From an uncultured Eubacterium sp. (GTDB lineage Bacteria; Bacillota; Clostridia; Oscillospirales; Acutalibacteraceae), in assembly GCA_910577195.1 (NCBI GenBank), contig CAJTLP010000002.1, forward strand, positions 186,001 to 250,000: 64,000 bases of DNA. Reading direction: 5' to 3'. This document shows, in pieces, positions 49,709 through 58,297 of the stretch (position 1 is its first letter; every line of letters begins with the position of its first letter). The notes beneath the pieces are model-generated. The model did not search any database and was not told the DNA's origin. It saw only the letters and a program-made list of their open reading frames with translations. A program made the translations under genes and the position numbers.

Positions 49709-50782
49709 TTAATCAAAATTATAGTTAAAGTATTTGTCAACAAATTTGGTCATATCCTCATCGACACAGTCGAGGTCACTATCGTAAAAATCAAGGTAGG
49801 CAATGCGGTTTTCTGTATCGTTAAAGGCAATCATACGAAAATCTTTAGGATAATAGAAATCAAGATATTTGTTATTAAGGCAAACCCTGAAATCCCAGTT
49901 TCCAATCGTAAATTCGTTTTGTGAAATAAGGTAAAGGTCCTCATCCTTAATCGGCTCATTTAAGAATGTATAGGCGCTTTCGATTTGTTCAAGCTGCTTT
50001 TTGTACTCCTCTTCCTCATAGGTTAAGTCTAAAACAGAGGAGCGACTTGGGAATAAAAGCATATGCGTTTTCTGAGAATACTGATAATCAATATCTGTAT
50101 AGTCGCCTAACTCGTCAAGGTCAATATCATAGTAGATTCTGTCCCTGTTATAAAAATTTTCAATACCGTTTACCGTGAAATTAGATGCACTATGGATAAC
50201 GGCAAAGCACAGCACTAAGGCTAAAAGGATAGAAACAGGAAGAACAGCAGAAAAGCTTTTGTTCTTTTTACACTTAGCATTCGTTTTGTTTTCTATGAAA
50301 CTTATGAAATCATTAATATTCGCATCGATTATATTGTTTTTTGGGACAATAATTCCTGTGTTGCTTCCCATTAAAAGGGCAATAACAGATTTGTTGTCAA
50401 CAATACTTTTGATCTGTGCATATTCAATAACCGTTCTGTTTTCACCGCTGGTGATGTAGATTTTATCAGCGAAAACCGTGTGATTCTCCATTTGATCTGT
50501 ATTGAACAGAGCACGCTGATTTTTAAAGTAAGACCAGCACAATAAGTGCGGCATAAAAACAGCGTAAACAATTAAAATCAGTAAAAAAAGAACTGCCGCA
50601 ATAATAAGGTGTAAAAATTTTCCGGACTGACTGTTAATGATGATAAGCAGTGTTGTCAGCATAGCCAGAATGAATATCAAAAAAATCGAAGAGTTTCTGA
50701 TTTTTTTGATTGTTTTAACTGAGGAAAAATAGTTCCTTGCATTTTTCTTTGGGATGAATCCTTTAAATTCAAAGTTGTCCAT
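49709..50782 (-). CDS. Membrane protein with YcxB-like segment
   Basis: A 357-aa protein: two membrane helices near residues 30-75 (IFLIFILAMLTTLLIIIN and LIIAAVLFLLILIVYAVF), a PH/YcxB-like segment (HTVFADKIYITSGENRTVIE, IKSIVDNKSVIALLMGSN), a third helix (VLPVSILLALVLCFAVIH) around residue 185, and an outer C-terminal domain of about 160 residues. Not assigned to a function. It shares the YcxB-like half with the two gyrB-gyrA intergenic proteins. Confidence 0.6.
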   Translation of the reverse strand: MDNFEFKGFIPKKNARNYFSSVKTIKKIRNSSIFLIFILAMLTTLLIIINSQSGKFLHLIIAAVLFLLILIVYAVFMPHLLCWSYFKNQRALFNTDQMENHTVFADKIYITSGENRTVIEYAQIKSIVDNKSVIALLMGSNTGIIVPKNNIIDANINDFISFIENKTNAKCKKNKSFSAVLPVSILLALVLCFAVIHSASNFTVNGIENFYNRDRIYYDIDLDELGDYTDIDYQYSQKTHMLLFPSRSSVLDLTYEEEEYKKQLEQIESAYTFLNEPIKDEDLYLISQNEFTIGNWDFRVCLNNKYLDFYYPKDFRMIAFNDTENRIAYLDFYDSDLDCVDEDMTKFVDKYFNYNFD

Positions 50783-50829
50783 AATCGTTCTCCAAGCAAG
50801 TTATTGTGAACAAAGCAAAGTCGGATTGC

Positions 50830-51354
50830 TTATTCCAGATAAAGTATAATTTTCTTTTCCTTAAGGCTTTTTTTGACATCTATGATACGCTGGTTGGATG
50901 AGCCGCGAAAAACAAGGGATATATCCTTTTTCTCCTCAACAAAACGTCCGTCCACAAGAATGTCAATGAGCCCGAGCATTTCTTTGCTGATGTCGGTATG
51001 CGCTCTTGATTTTTCCTGGCCTGTGATTTCCTCAAAGGTGAAACCTGAGTAGCACCAGATATTCTTGTTTGGAAATCTTTCCTTGAACATAATCAGAAAC
51101 GGCAAAAGCACCTTCTGATTTTCAGGCTCAAAGGGCTCGCCGCCGAGCAGGGAAAGACCGTTCACCCAGTCAGGCTCACAGGAGGATAAGATATCCTCCA
51201 TTGTTTTTTCTGTGAAAAGCTCGCCGAAGCCGAAATCCCATGTGCTCTGATTAAAACAGTTTTTGCAGTGGTGACGGCAGCCTGAAACGAACAGGGATGT
51301 TCTTACCCCCTCACCGTTTGCGATATCATTTTTCTTAATCTCTCCGTAATTCAT
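50830..51354 (-). CDS. nrdG: Anaerobic ribonucleotide reductase activating enzyme
   Basis: Radical SAM enzyme that makes the glycyl radical on NrdD. Start ATG 51354 with AGGTGA upstream gives 174 aa. Iron-sulfur motif CRHHCKNCFNQSTWDF (CxxxCxxC), then LSLLGGEPFEPENQ. Lies downstream of nrdD with a hairpin between them that may lower its expression. Confidence 0.95.
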   Translation of the reverse strand: MNYGEIKKNDIANGEGVRTSLFVSGCRHHCKNCFNQSTWDFGFGELFTEKTMEDILSSCEPDWVNGLSLLGGEPFEPENQKVLLPFLIMFKERFPNKNIWCYSGFTFEEITGQEKSRAHTDISKEMLGLIDILVDGRFVEEKKDISLVFRGSSNQRIIDVKKSLKEKKIILYLE

Positions 51355-51391
51355 AATTATCACCTAATACTAATTTTATTTTTTATACGAA

Positions 51392-51417
51392 AATAGGCTG
51401 TCTTTTGACAGCCTATT
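51392..51417 (-). terminator. Hairpin between nrdD and nrdG (attenuator-like)
   Basis: AATAGGCTGTC/GACAGCCTATT 11-bp stem with TTTT loop; leftward followed by TTCGTATAAAAAA, a weak tail, so partial termination is more likely than full. Confidence 0.6.
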
Positions 51418-51423
51418 ATTCTA

Positions 51424-53604
51424 TTATAAGTGTAATACTCTTTCTTTGATTTCCTGTGTTCTGCCCTGATTCCAGAACTGTGTGCCGATGTAACCGCAGG
51501 TTCTTCTGGCAACATTCATCTTATCCTGATCCTCATTTCCGCACTTAGGGCATCTCCAGATCAGCTTTCCGTCACTGTTTTCAACAATCTTGATTTCACC
51601 GTCATAGCCGCAGCACTGACAGTAGTCAGATTTTGTGTTCAGCTCAGCGTACATAATATTATCATAAATATAACGCATTACCTGTAAAACAGCAGGAATA
51701 TTGTTCTGCATATTCGGAACTTCAACATATGAAATTGCACCGCCCGGAGAAAGTCTCTGGAACTCGCTTTCAAATTTCAGCTTTGTAAATGCATCAATCT
51801 CCTCAGCAACGTGAACGTGATAGGAGTTTGTGATGTAATTTCTGTCTGTTACGCCCGGAATTATGCCGAAACGCTTCTGCAGGCATTTTGAGAATTTATA
51901 TGTTGTTGACTCAAGCGGAGTGCCGTAAATACTGAAATCAATGTTGTTCTCAGCCTTCCACTTAGCACAGGCATCGTTCATATACTGCATAACCTTGAGT
52001 GCAAATTCCTTGCCGCCATTATCGTCAGTATGGCTCATACCTGTCATATATTTTGTACATTCATAAAGTCCTGCGTAGCCGAGACTGATTGTTGAATAAC
52101 CGCCGAAGAGGAGCTTGTCAATTTTCTCACCCTTCTTCAGTCTTGCAAGTGCACCGTGCTGCCAGAGAATCGGTGCAGCATCTGAAAGTGTGCCCTTAAG
52201 TCTGTTGTGACGGCACATCAATGCGCGGTAGCAAAGGTCAAGACGCTCGTCAAATATCTTCCAGAACTTGGTCATATCGCCGCCGGATGAGCAAGCAATA
52301 TCAACAAGATTAAGTGTTACTACACCCTGATTGAATCTGCCGTAATATTTTGCCTTGTTTGTTTCAGGGTCAACGTAAGGTGTAAGGAAGCTGCGGCAGC
52401 CCATACAGGTGTAGCAGTGACCTTCGCCGTTTTTGTCAATCTTATATTCAAGCATCTTTTTTTCGGAAATATAGTCAGGTACCATTCTTTTTGCTGTGCA
52501 TTTTGCAGCAAGCTCTGTAAGATAGAAAAATGGTGAATCGTTATGGATATTGTCCTCTTCAAGCACATAGATAAGCTTTGGGAATGCAGGTGTAATCCAT
52601 ACACCGTCCTCATTTTTAACACCCTGAATTCTCTGTGCAAGAGTTTCCTCAATAATAAGAGCAAGGTCCTTCTTTTCCTGCTCATTCTTAGCCTCATTAA
52701 GATACATAAATACAGTAACAAAAGGTGCCTGGCCGTTGGTTGTGAGGAGTGTTACTACCTGGTATTGAATGGTCTGTACACCCTTGCGTACCTCGTCACG
52801 CAGTCTCTTTTCAGTGAGATTTGTAATCTGCTCATCGTTCATCTCAAAGCCGAATTGCTCAGCCTCTTCAATAACCTCTTTGCGGATTTTCTCTCTGCTA
52901 ATCTGAACAAACGGAGCAAGGTGAGCCAGTGAAATGGATTGACCGCCGTACTGGCTTGATGCAACTTGTGCAATAATCTGTGTTGCAATGTTGCAGGCTG
53001 TTGAAAAGCTGTGTGGCTTTTCAATCATTGTTTCTGAAATAACGGTGCCGTTCTGGAGCATATCCTCGAGATTTACAAGGTCGCAGTTATGCATATGCTG
53101 TGCAAAGTAGTCCGCATCGTGGAAATGGATAATGCCTTCCTCGTGTGCATCAACGATATCCTGAGGTAAAAGAATTCTCTTTGTGATATCCTTTGAAACC
53201 TCGCCTGCCATATAGTCACGCTGAACGGAGTTCACAGTCGGATTTTTGTTTGAGTTCTCCTGCTTAACCTCTTCATTATTGCATTCAATAAGGGATAAAA
53301 TCTGATTGTCAGTGGTATTCGCCTTTCTGATAAGAGAACGGTTATAGCGGTACTTAACGTAAAGACGTGCAACGTCAAATGCACCCTGAGCCATAATCTG
53401 ATTTTCAACGATATCCTGAATTTCCTCAACGGATAAAGCACGGTTTGCCTTTGAAATTTTGAATTCTACATATTCTGCAATTTCATTAATCTGACTCTGT
53501 GTCAGCTCCTCTTTTTTGCAGGCTGCATTTGCCTTTGATACGGCTATCACAATTTTATTCAGGTCAAAATCAACCTCAGAGCCGTTACGCTTAATAATCT
53601 TCAT
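51424..53604 (-). CDS. nrdD: Anaerobic (class III) ribonucleoside-triphosphate reductase
   Basis: Reduces NTPs to dNTPs with a glycyl radical; active only without oxygen. It is 726 aa. N-terminal ATP-cone (IIKRNGSEVDFDLNKIVIAV) for allosteric control, the barrel with HMHNCDLVNLEDML and CYTCMGCRSFLTPYV, a C-terminal zinc site (YCQCCGYDGEI and CPKCGNEDQ), and the radical glycine in RRTCGYIGTQFW. Promoter and NrdR-like site lie upstream. Confidence 0.97.
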   Translation of the reverse strand: MKIIKRNGSEVDFDLNKIVIAVSKANAACKKEELTQSQINEIAEYVEFKISKANRALSVEEIQDIVENQIMAQGAFDVARLYVKYRYNRSLIRKANTTDNQILSLIECNNEEVKQENSNKNPTVNSVQRDYMAGEVSKDITKRILLPQDIVDAHEEGIIHFHDADYFAQHMHNCDLVNLEDMLQNGTVISETMIEKPHSFSTACNIATQIIAQVASSQYGGQSISLAHLAPFVQISREKIRKEVIEEAEQFGFEMNDEQITNLTEKRLRDEVRKGVQTIQYQVVTLLTTNGQAPFVTVFMYLNEAKNEQEKKDLALIIEETLAQRIQGVKNEDGVWITPAFPKLIYVLEEDNIHNDSPFFYLTELAAKCTAKRMVPDYISEKKMLEYKIDKNGEGHCYTCMGCRSFLTPYVDPETNKAKYYGRFNQGVVTLNLVDIACSSGGDMTKFWKIFDERLDLCYRALMCRHNRLKGTLSDAAPILWQHGALARLKKGEKIDKLLFGGYSTISLGYAGLYECTKYMTGMSHTDDNGGKEFALKVMQYMNDACAKWKAENNIDFSIYGTPLESTTYKFSKCLQKRFGIIPGVTDRNYITNSYHVHVAEEIDAFTKLKFESEFQRLSPGGAISYVEVPNMQNNIPAVLQVMRYIYDNIMYAELNTKSDYCQCCGYDGEIKIVENSDGKLIWRCPKCGNEDQDKMNVARRTCGYIGTQFWNQGRTQEIKERVLHL

Positions 53605-53664
53605 AATCTTTTACCTTCTTATATATGTTACAAAATGGTTACATCCGAGTAACCGACTGTGTTA

Positions 53665-53693
53665 ATCATATCAAATATTTAGTTGTGTGTCAA
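53665..53693 (-). promoter_or_regulatory. nrdDG promoter
   Basis: Leftward TTGACA (53688-53693), 17-bp spacer, TATGAT (53665-53670), 61 bp before the nrdD start. Confidence 0.75.
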
Positions 53694-53710
53694 TAGCAAA
53701 ATGATAAAAA

Positions 53711-53726
53711 ACACAATATATTGTAT
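53711..53726. promoter_or_regulatory. NrdR box
   Basis: ACACAATATATTGTAT fits the NrdR palindrome (ACACwATATATwGTGT-like). A degenerate second box, AAATATTTAGTTGTGT at 53673-53688, overlaps the promoter spacer; its centre is 38 bp away, a little more than the usual three-turn spacing. Confidence 0.65.
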
Positions 53727-53860
53727 TTAATTATTTTGTAAGGCGAAAAAATATGTATATGTGGGATAATGGACTTTTGTCTGTTTCACACGCAAATAAG
53801 CATTTTTCCTCTTGTTAAAAAGCAAAAAAACGGTTACAAAATGCCGTGAAACAAGATTGA

Positions 53861-53898
53861 CAAAAAACGAAACACCTATTCGAAAAAATAGGTGTTTC
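53861..53898 (-). terminator. Terminator of the merR gene
   Basis: GAAACACCTATT (53869-53880) and AATAGGTGTTTC (53887-53898); leftward followed by GTTTTTTGTC. Confidence 0.88.
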
Positions 53899-53909
53899 AT
53901 ATATTTGCA

Positions 53910-54367
53910 TTAATATAAAAATTCTGATGCGTGCCTTTCCTCGAATTCTCTTTCAAATTCTTTGCGCCGTTCATTATCTTCTTCAGCATCAAAGCCGTAG
54001 GGCAGGTATTTTTCGTCAATCACTTTTTTATAATCTATATCTGTGAAGAAATTGCAGAACTCAATATCGACGTAGATAAATTTTCGGCTTTCCTTATCGG
54101 TCAGAGCATAAATTATTCCGGAGTAATCATCTGTCATAACAGCACACAGTTCGTAGGGGAAGCCTGTGATTCCGTAGGTGTTGTAATTTTCCGAGCTTTT
54201 AAGGGATTTCAATCGAGCGTATTCCGTTTCATAATCCTCTTCGCTGAAGGTGTAATTTTTTCTGCCGGTGTAGTTTTCGTTGTAAACTGGGAAAACAAGT
54301 CCGTTTCTTATATAATGTCTTACGGCTTTGTCAGTTCTGTCTGGGCGCAAACCTCTTTGATTTTCAA
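53910..54367 (-). pseudogene. MerR-family regulator gene with a frameshift near its start
   Basis: From TTG 54367, behind GGGAGG, the leftward frame reads LKIKEVCAQTELT, a MerR helix-turn-helix start, then stops. The other frame carries DKAVRHYIRNGLVFP, the rest of the MerR motif, the wing YTGRKNYTFSEEDY and about 115 further residues ending RHASEFLY. The two join near 54330-54336, where loss of one 4-base unit of a CTGACTGA repeat would explain the shift. The downstream frame alone could only start at a TTG at 54395, before the ribosome site. Either a true pseudogene, a slippage switch or a sequencing error. Confidence 0.7.
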
Positions 54368-54441
54368 TATAATGACCTCCCTTTTTAGTAGGCAATAGAG
54401 AGAAATCTAAACCTTTGTTCGGATTACTCTTTATTGCCTAT

Positions 54442-54472
54442 AGTATATACTTTTACCTGAGGTCAAAGTCAA
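54442..54472 (-). promoter_or_regulatory. MerR-type promoter with 19-bp spacer
   Basis: Leftward TTGACT (54467-54472), a 19-bp spacer and TATACT (54442-54447). The spacer holds the inverted repeat ACCTNAGGT (54455-54463). An overlong spacer with a central palindrome is the hallmark of promoters twisted open by MerR regulators. Confidence 0.75.
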
Positions 54473-54488
54473 TAGAAATTCTGATTTT

Positions 54489-55406
54489 TTATATCCATTC
54501 CTTAATCATTTCGGGATTTGCAAAAATTTCATTGAGCTTATTGATGAATGGTGTCACATCACCCATATCAAGTGCTCTGTGGTCAAAGGCAATTGTGAAT
54601 GGGAGTCTGTAGCCTGTGCGGATTGTTCCGTCCTTTTCTGCGATTGGCACAAGCTGGGTTGAGCCGATTGCGATTGCACAAATCTGCGGCGGAATAATTT
54701 CAAGAAGGGTGCAGATGCCATTCCAGTCACGGCAAACAGAGCCGAGATTGGACACGGTGATTGTGCCCTGCTCGATATCGTGCTTGGTCAGTCTGTCCGT
54801 TTTTGGTATGGAGTAGTATTCCTTTTTTGCTTTTCCTGTTAAGGTTTTAACCTTGTGCTTGCCTGTCTTTGAGCCGATAAGTCTGTTTACGGTCTGAAGG
54901 ATTTTTCCCTGCTTAAGTCCCTGAAGTGTATTGTCCAGTGATACCTCAAACATAACCTCGTTCATATCCGAGTTGTTTGCACGTCTTGCACTGTCAGCAA
55001 TGGCATCACGCATCTGAGTCATTGTTTTGTTATGCATATTGTGCATATTGATTGTCATCATTTCGCCTGTTTTTAAAATCATCGGCATAGAAATGTCAAT
55101 CTCCTCAAAGGTCTTAACATTTCCGCGAACAAGCTTTCTGTTGAATTCAATATGTGAATTCATAACAGGGCATGCCTTGAGTCCCTCAACGATGACTCTT
55201 AACAAAACGGTGTTGAGTGTGAGCTTTGTTTCAGGTGTTGCATCCTTGTTGATTTCTTTCACAACATCAAGAAATTCTGTGATTTCAGGTTCGTATGATA
55301 ATGAAGCGTGGGGAATTGTTTCCCAGCTTTCAGATGTCATATTGGATACAATCTTTCTTGCAATGCCGAAATGCTCGCTCTTGATAATCGTTCTGTTTGA
55401 TTTCAT
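54489..55406 (-). CDS. Stand-alone 2-oxoacid dehydrogenase E2 catalytic domain protein
   Basis: A 305-aa acyltransferase domain of the chloramphenicol acetyltransferase-like E2 fold, without the lipoyl or E1-binding domains. Seen: MTSESWETIPHASLSYEPEI start, GTITVSNLGSV, IIPPQICAIAIGSTQLVP and the catalytic histidine segment FDHRALDMGDVTPFINKL, where DHRxxDG of true E2 is DHRALDM. No E1, E3 or lipoyl protein is nearby. Acceptor and donor are unknown; a free-standing acyltransferase is the cautious call. It lies just upstream of the MerR promoter. Confidence 0.85.
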   Translation of the reverse strand: MKSNRTIIKSEHFGIARKIVSNMTSESWETIPHASLSYEPEITEFLDVVKEINKDATPETKLTLNTVLLRVIVEGLKACPVMNSHIEFNRKLVRGNVKTFEEIDISMPMILKTGEMMTINMHNMHNKTMTQMRDAIADSARRANNSDMNEVMFEVSLDNTLQGLKQGKILQTVNRLIGSKTGKHKVKTLTGKAKKEYYSIPKTDRLTKHDIEQGTITVSNLGSVCRDWNGICTLLEIIPPQICAIAIGSTQLVPIAEKDGTIRTGYRLPFTIAFDHRALDMGDVTPFINKLNEIFANPEMIKEWI

Positions 55407-55634
55407 AATATAAACTCCTTAATGGTAAAATTTCAAATTTTCGCTGAGCCGCTGCCCAACTGACAATTCATATTTTACAGTGGAATTTGTCTGAATTCTA
55501 TATATTACACTTTACATTTCTGCATGCAACCACCGGTTGCAACCGCGAGATTTCGGGCTTTTTGGGGATTTTGCAAAAAAACTCCTCATTTTTTCTTTTG
55601 ATTTTAATCCTGTGTTTTTAGTCTCATCATCCCA
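55407..55634. other. Intergenic region before the alcohol dehydrogenase
   Basis: Contains GCAACCACCGGTTGCAACC (55527-55545), a GCAACC...GGTTGC inverted repeat of the kind bound by regulators, and otherwise nothing recognisable. No open frame. Confidence 0.4.
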
Positions 55635-55663
55635 TTGAAAAAAGTGTAAAAAAGTGATACTAT
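55635..55663 (+). promoter_or_regulatory. Promoter of the alcohol dehydrogenase-gtrA operon
   Basis: TTGAAA (55635-55640), 17-bp spacer, TACTAT (55658-55663). Confidence 0.65.
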
Positions 55664-55699
55664 ATAGAAAGTATATACAATTTTATTATAGGTGATTAA

Positions 55700-56830
55700 A
55701 TGGAATGGGAATTCAATCTGCCGGTTAAACTGATTTTCGGAAACGGAAAAAGAAAAAATATTGAAAGCTATATTAAAGAAATCGGAGGCACAAGGGGTGT
55801 TCTTGTTGCGTCAAGGAGCTTTGCTAAAAACGGACTCGCTGATAAATTTGTTTCACTGAGCGGCGGATTGATTAAGGGTGTGTTCAGTGACGTACGTCCG
55901 AATCCGACAACAGATAATGTGGATGCCTGCGTTAAATTGATGAGGGAGCTGAAGGCTGATTTTGCAGTGGCACTGGGCGGCGGTTCACCTATGGATTGCT
56001 GTAAGGCAGCCTGTGCAATTGCAAAGGGTGATGATGTTATCAGCTCATACCATTCAGGCTCAAAGGCAATTGATGCTGCTGAGGCAATTCCGATGATTGC
56101 GGTTACAACGACCTCAGGCACTGCATCGGAGGTTACTAATATTTCTGTTCTGACTGATGTCAGCCTTAACCTTAAAAATCCGATGAATGATCCTGCAATG
56201 TATCCCAAGATTGCAGTCGTTGATCCGGAGCTGACGCTGACTGTTCCGCCGCAGGTTACAGCCTCAACAGGACTTGATGTTCTTGCCCACGCGGTTGAAA
56301 GCTACTGGGCAACCATTCATCAGCCTGTATGTACTGCCTGCTCAATCTATAGTGCAAGGCTTGTTTTTGAATGGCTTGAAAAAGCATATAATCATCCTGA
56401 TGATTTGCTGGCTCGTGAAAAAATGGCGGAGGCATCCATTGTTGCCGGTGTTGCTTTCAGTCATCCAAGAACAACAGGCTCCCACGCCTGCTCGTTTCCG
56501 CTGACAAATATTTATGGCGTACCTCACGGCGAAGCCTGTGCATTCACCCTTGATTATTTTATCCGATTCAATGCCGTTCATGCAGATGCCGACGGCAGAA
56601 TAACCGCCCTTGCAAAGGACTGCGGTTTTTCGTCTCCATATGAAATGGCAGATGAAATTATGGCAATGAAAAAGCGAATGGGTATGAAAACCACGCTTTG
56701 TGAAATCGGCTGCACAACAGATGCACAGATTGAAGAGCTTACAAAAAAGAGTATGTCCATGCTTATGGAAAGAAATCCGATTGCACTGACGGAAAAAGAT
56801 ATTTTTGAAATGTATAATGCATTAAGATAG
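55700..56830 (+). CDS. Iron-containing alcohol dehydrogenase family protein
   Basis: A 376-aa NAD(P)-dependent group III dehydrogenase. Nucleotide-binding loop ALGGGSPMDCCKAACAIA, TTTSGTASEVTNISVLTD, metal ligands in TASTGLDVLAHAVESYW (Asp, His), SHPRTTGSHACSFPLT and YGVPHGEACAFTL (His). The C-terminus has extra helices. Members reduce aldehydes (ethanol, butanol or phosphonoacetaldehyde); the exact substrate is not readable. Ten bases later a gtrA gene follows. Confidence 0.9.
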   Translation: MEWEFNLPVKLIFGNGKRKNIESYIKEIGGTRGVLVASRSFAKNGLADKFVSLSGGLIKGVFSDVRPNPTTDNVDACVKLMRELKADFAVALGGGSPMDCCKAACAIAKGDDVISSYHSGSKAIDAAEAIPMIAVTTTSGTASEVTNISVLTDVSLNLKNPMNDPAMYPKIAVVDPELTLTVPPQVTASTGLDVLAHAVESYWATIHQPVCTACSIYSARLVFEWLEKAYNHPDDLLAREKMAEASIVAGVAFSHPRTTGSHACSFPLTNIYGVPHGEACAFTLDYFIRFNAVHADADGRITALAKDCGFSSPYEMADEIMAMKKRMGMKTTLCEIGCTTDAQIEELTKKSMSMLMERNPIALTEKDIFEMYNALR

Positions 56831-56839
56831 AGGACAGAT

Positions 56840-57319
56840 ATGAAAGATTTATGGAATAAATATAAAGAGGTAATCACGTATGTGATTTTCGGCGTACTCA
56901 CAACGGTTGTGAGCTGGGGTTCCTATACCGTGTTTGTGAATCTGCTTTCAATGAAGGTGTTTGTGGGCAATCTCCTCAGCTGGATTTGTGCCGTTGCCTT
57001 TGCGTATATTACAAATAAGCTGTGGGTGTTCGAGTCAAAAAGCTGGAAGCCGAGTGTTATCGGCAAGGAGATTGTCAGCTTTGTTGCTGCAAGGGGAATA
57101 ACAGGTGTGATAGAAATTGTTTTTGTTCCGCTTTTGGCAAAGACCGGCTTTGATAATATTTTCTATAACATCCTTGAAAAAGCAGATATTAAAATGAATA
57201 TCCTGTTTACCGACGGCATTTATTCAAAAATTGTTCTTGCCGTAATTGTAGTAATCGTAAACTATTTCCTCAGCAAGTTTTTGATATTCAAAAAGAAAAA
57301 GGATAAAAACAATGGTTGA
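56840..57319 (+). CDS. GtrA-family membrane protein
   Basis: A 159-aa four-helix GtrA protein: VITYVIFGVLTTVVSWGSYT, NLLSWICAVAFAYITNKLW, IVSFVAARGITGVIEIVFVP, and a last helix VVIVNYFLSKFLIFKKKK. The third GtrA domain protein of this window beyond the pair at 42 kb. Overlaps the next gene by 8 bp. Likely polyprenyl-phosphate sugar translocation (family-based). Confidence 0.9.
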   Translation: MKDLWNKYKEVITYVIFGVLTTVVSWGSYTVFVNLLSMKVFVGNLLSWICAVAFAYITNKLWVFESKSWKPSVIGKEIVSFVAARGITGVIEIVFVPLLAKTGFDNIFYNILEKADIKMNILFTDGIYSKIVLAVIVVIVNYFLSKFLIFKKKKDKNNG

Positions 57320-57875
57320 TTATTTTGATGTTAAGGGAAGTAAATTATCACAATTCCTATATGCTTTATTTATGAATTTAGTTACTGTTTGTGTGTTTGA
57401 AACAGTGATTTTTGTTATTGTGTATGCAATAAAAAATAAAATCGAAAATAATTCAGCAGTTTATAACATAGTGGGTTATATTTTGCTTTTTCAGTTAATT
57501 GTATTGCTAGTTGTCGCCATATGTATATCGTTCAGGCATAAATGTATTTATGTATGTGATGATTATATTGAAATAAAGGACGGGCTTCTGCTTTACAGAT
57601 TGCTTTATAAAAGAAAAATTTATTATTCCGATATAATTGAGTGCAGAAAGTATATACCAAAATCAAATAGATATCATGCAAATGTACGCTATACAGATTT
57701 GCTCTTTCGCTCTTTTTCGCAACTGCATCCGTATTATAGTGCTGAATACGGACGTTCCGTAGTAATCTACAGACGTACCTTCGGCAGCTATGTGTTTTCA
57801 CCTGAGGACCAGGAAGGCTTTATCAATGCCGTGAATAGAAGACTGCACAAATCAGCTGACCTAAATCCAAGCTGA
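57312..57875 (+). CDS. Two-helix membrane protein with PH-like C-terminus
   Basis: A 187-aa protein with two membrane helices (FMNLVTVCVFETVIFVIVYA and VGYILLFQLIVLLVVAICIS) and a C-terminal part CDDYIEIKDGLLLYRLLYKR, IIECRKYIPKS, FVFSPEDQEGFINA-like ending, suggesting the bacterial PH domain group. Translation is coupled to gtrA. Function unknown. Confidence 0.6.
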   Translation: MVDYFDVKGSKLSQFLYALFMNLVTVCVFETVIFVIVYAIKNKIENNSAVYNIVGYILLFQLIVLLVVAICISFRHKCIYVCDDYIEIKDGLLLYRLLYKRKIYYSDIIECRKYIPKSNRYHANVRYTDLLFRSFSQLHPYYSAEYGRSVVIYRRTFGSYVFSPEDQEGFINAVNRRLHKSADLNPS

Positions 57876-57995
57876 TTTATCATTAATAAGAATTGTACTT
57901 GATATTTCGTATGGGACGATTCATATTGTCCCATATTGTTCAATTATATATTGCTAACAATAATTCCGATTGATTAAGCAAATAGCAAATAAGAC

Positions 57996-58032
57996 GAAAC
58001 AAACCGCGAGCATTTTGCTCGCGGTTTGTTTC
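57996..58032. terminator. Bidirectional terminator
   Basis: GAAACAAACCGCGAGCA (57996-58012) with its exact complement ending at 58032, 3-nt loop; A/T-rich on both sides. Another hairpin, GGGACGATT...TTGTCCC, lies at 57913-57932. Confidence 0.88.
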
Positions 58033-58048
58033 GTTAATTTATAATGTT

Positions 58049-58270
58049 TTACAGTTTTTTACTATAGCGTTTGATTTCATCAGTTTCTCCGAGAATATAA
58101 TCAATACTTGTGTTATAATATCTTGCAAGTTTTATTAATACTTCTGTAGGCAAATCAACATCGCCGCGTTCATAATTACTGTATATGCGCTGTGAACAGT
58201 TCAGAATTTCTGCTAATTCCCTTTGTTTCAAATCGTGGTCTTCTCTTAAATTACGGATTCTTTCATACAT
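58049..58270 (-). CDS. Small XRE-family repressor
   Basis: A 73-aa single-HTH protein: MYERIRNLREDHDLKQRELA, EILNCSQRIYSNYERGDVDL, and YYNTSIDYILGETDEIKRYS. Ribosome site GAGGTG. It faces a small membrane-protein gene across a region holding two near-identical palindromes that overlap its -10 (TATAAT, 58288-58293), so self-repression is likely. Confidence 0.88.
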   Translation of the reverse strand: MYERIRNLREDHDLKQRELAEILNCSQRIYSNYERGDVDLPTEVLIKLARYYNTSIDYILGETDEIKRYSKKL

Positions 58271-58297
58271 AATAACACCTCAGTGGCATTATATGTT

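Noticed and set aside
53787..53860. GTTTCAC and GTGAAAC as a parS-like site near 53.8 kb
   Set aside because: The half-sites are about 65 bp apart and do not form one palindrome.
53931..54398. 155-codon plus-strand frame opposite the merR gene
   Set aside because: The minus strand carries promoter, ribosome site, HTH motif and terminator, so this is the antisense of the broken merR gene.
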